A stretch of DNA of 8,377 bases from an uncultured Methanomicrobiales archaeon (GTDB lineage: Archaea; Thermoplasmatota; Thermoplasmata; Methanomassiliicoccales; Methanomethylophilaceae): contig CAMMYR010000019.1 of NCBI GenBank assembly GCA_946528255.1, forward strand, positions 1 through 8,377, given 5' to 3'. Shown here piece by piece: positions 7,470-8,377 of the stretch (position 1 is the stretch's first letter; each line of letters begins with the position of its first letter). A model generated the notes under the pieces. The model had not been told where the DNA came from, searched no databases, and saw nothing but the letters and a program-made list of their open reading frames with translations. The position numbers and the translations under genes were made by a program.

Positions 7470-8315
7470 ATGTCGGACCCATCTCACGATTCGGGCAAGA
7501 GGATGAGGATCATGGTCGCCTGCGTGGTGACCGAGGTCGCGGCGGTAGTGGAGCCGGTCAAGTTCTACGAGACCGACCGGGTCTATCTGATCCACTACGT
7601 CAGGGATCCCGACAACCCGTCCCACAGGATCTACCAGGAGTTCTACGACGAGGTGGTCCGCAGGATCGGGGAGGAGAGGTCCTCCGCCGAGATAATAGAG
7701 GTCAAGGAGCCGGTGTACCACTTCCACGACATGCTCCGCACGGTCCTTTCCTTATACGATAAGGAATCCGAGGCCACCCGCGGGAACATGGACATGTACA
7801 TGAACATGACCACCGGCCGCGCGGAATACGCCGCGGCGGTCATGATGGCCAGCATGCTCCACAACGACATCATCGCCTTCACCGTGAGAGCGGACGAGAG
7901 GATGCTGGACACCGAGCAGTTCCGCGCCGCGTACTACGAGGACGGGCGCCCGGTGGGGGCGTACCGCACCGTGAAGGATCCCGCCAGGGTGCAGACCTTC
8001 GATCCGTCCATCCTATCGGGGGATCTGCTGGATTACCTGGCGGCCATCGATTCCGTCAACAGGGCCGTCAAGAAGCCGCAGCAGCGCCATTACATAGAGG
8101 AGCTGCAGAAGGAAGGGCTCTGGAACTACAATCCCGATCCGAGGAAGAAGAAGACGGACGATGAGCAGAAGGAGAGGATGTACTTCAAGCGGACCATAGC
8201 CGCTCCGCTGATCGAGGGCGGATTCATAGAAGAGGTCGCCGGGGTCCAGGGCAGGTACCAGGTCACACCAGCGGGCAGGGCTGCCTTGGAAGCCCTCGAG
8301 AAGCGATTACCCTGA
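7470..8315 (+). CDS. CARF-like domain plus winged-helix regulator (HFX_2341/DUF6293-like)
   Basis: A 281-residue soluble protein. Residues about 12-140 look like a Rossmann-type CARF-like sensor domain. It begins with a hydrophobic strand (RIMVACVVTEVAAVVEPV), then DRVYLIHYVRD and a predicted helix ending IYQEFYDEVVRRI. The strand-turn DMYMNMTTGRAEYAAAVMMA (108-127) follows, in the place where the family usually has N-[ILV]-[ST]-[SG]-G-x-K. Residues about 205-281 end in a winged-helix pattern, YFKRTIAAPLIEGGFIEE then GRYQVTPAGRAALEAL, joined by a lysine-rich linker (DPRKKKTDDEQKER). This matches archaeal HFX_2341/DUF6293-type regulators, in which a nucleotide-like ligand is thought to control DNA binding. 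No CRISPR array or cas gene is in the window, so a stand-alone signalling role is likely. It follows the transporter by 37 bases and may regulate it. The domain reading is by eye; the ligand is unknown. Confidence 0.75.
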   Translation: MSDPSHDSGKRMRIMVACVVTEVAAVVEPVKFYETDRVYLIHYVRDPDNPSHRIYQEFYDEVVRRIGEERSSAEIIEVKEPVYHFHDMLRTVLSLYDKESEATRGNMDMYMNMTTGRAEYAAAVMMASMLHNDIIAFTVRADERMLDTEQFRAAYYEDGRPVGAYRTVKDPARVQTFDPSILSGDLLDYLAAIDSVNRAVKKPQQRHYIEELQKEGLWNYNPDPRKKKTDDEQKERMYFKRTIAAPLIEGGFIEEVAGVQGRYQVTPAGRAALEALEKRLP

Positions 8316-8321
8316 TAACCG

Positions 8322-8331
8322 TTTTAACCGA
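8322..8331 (+). promoter_or_regulatory. TTTTAACCGA promoter-like element for a gene beyond the contig end
   Basis: It lies 6 bases after the stop of the CARF-HTH gene and shares TTTAACCGA with the element ahead of the transporter. A leaderless start would fall about 26 bases on, but the genomic sequence ends at about 8337, so the gene itself is lost. Confidence 0.4.
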
Positions 8332-8337
8332 GATGCG

Positions 8338-8377
8338 AGATCGGAAGAGCACACGTCTGAACTCCAGTCACATTCCT
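8338..8377 (+). other. Illumina TruSeq adapter and index (not genomic)
   Basis: The window ends with AGATCGGAAGAGCACACGTC and continues in exact agreement with the 34-base TruSeq adapter to 8371. A 6-base barcode ATTCCT follows at 8372-8377, which I recall as TruSeq index 27. It is a sequencing artefact left at the contig end; genomic sequence stops at 8337. Confidence 0.97.

Noticed and set aside
1..8337. CRISPR arrays, tRNA, rRNA, insertion sequences or phage genes
   Set aside because: I saw no spaced repeat series, no cloverleaf or rRNA-like stretch, and no transposase, integrase or terminal repeats.

Overview
This window is 8.4 kb of GC-rich DNA from an archaeon. The signs are TATA-box promoters placed for leaderless transcription, a CobN-type chelatase with ChlI/ChlD-type AAA+ partners, a CARF-like HTH regulator of an archaeal type (HFX_2341/DUF6293-like), and heavy use of AGG/AGA (Arg) and ATA (Ile) codons. 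The gene mix fits Thermoplasmatota, perhaps Methanomassiliicoccales, but no marker gene here proves the lineage. The last 40 bases are not genomic: they match the Illumina TruSeq adapter plus a 6-base index, so this is the untrimmed end of a short-read assembly contig.

Left half (1-5449, all minus strand): a class I metal-tetrapyrrole chelatase operon. It reads, in transcription order, cobN (large substrate-binding and catalytic subunit), a chlI-like AAA+ ATPase, then a second AAA+ protein that looks like the N-terminal part of a chlD-like subunit and runs off the window at base 1. No in-frame stop separates cobN from chlI. The cobN frame stays open for about 215 codons inside chlI, and chlI overlaps the third gene by 70 bases. 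The CobN homology ends near base 1736, in a short AT-rich junction, so a lost stop, an indel or a deliberate overlap must be considered.

Middle (5450-5585): a 136-bp divergent promoter region. It carries a TATA box for each side, each about 26-28 bases from a start codon.

Right half (5586-8315, all plus strand): three genes. The first is an unusual two-domain protein, an N-terminal TerB-like helical domain joined to a C-terminal FMN-binding split-barrel (pyridoxamine-phosphate-oxidase-like) domain. The second is a ten-helix EamA/DMT-family transporter that starts with GTG. The third is a CARF-like plus winged-helix regulator with no CRISPR array nearby. Each has its own TTTAA-type promoter element. 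A fourth element at 8322-8331 presumably served the next gene, which is cut off.

The chelatase genes plausibly act together: CobN holds the tetrapyrrole and metal, and the ChlI/ChlD ring supplies ATP-driven remodelling. Cobalt insertion for cobalamin is the default guess, but the substrate is not shown by the sequence. I see no functional link among the three rightward genes beyond their order.
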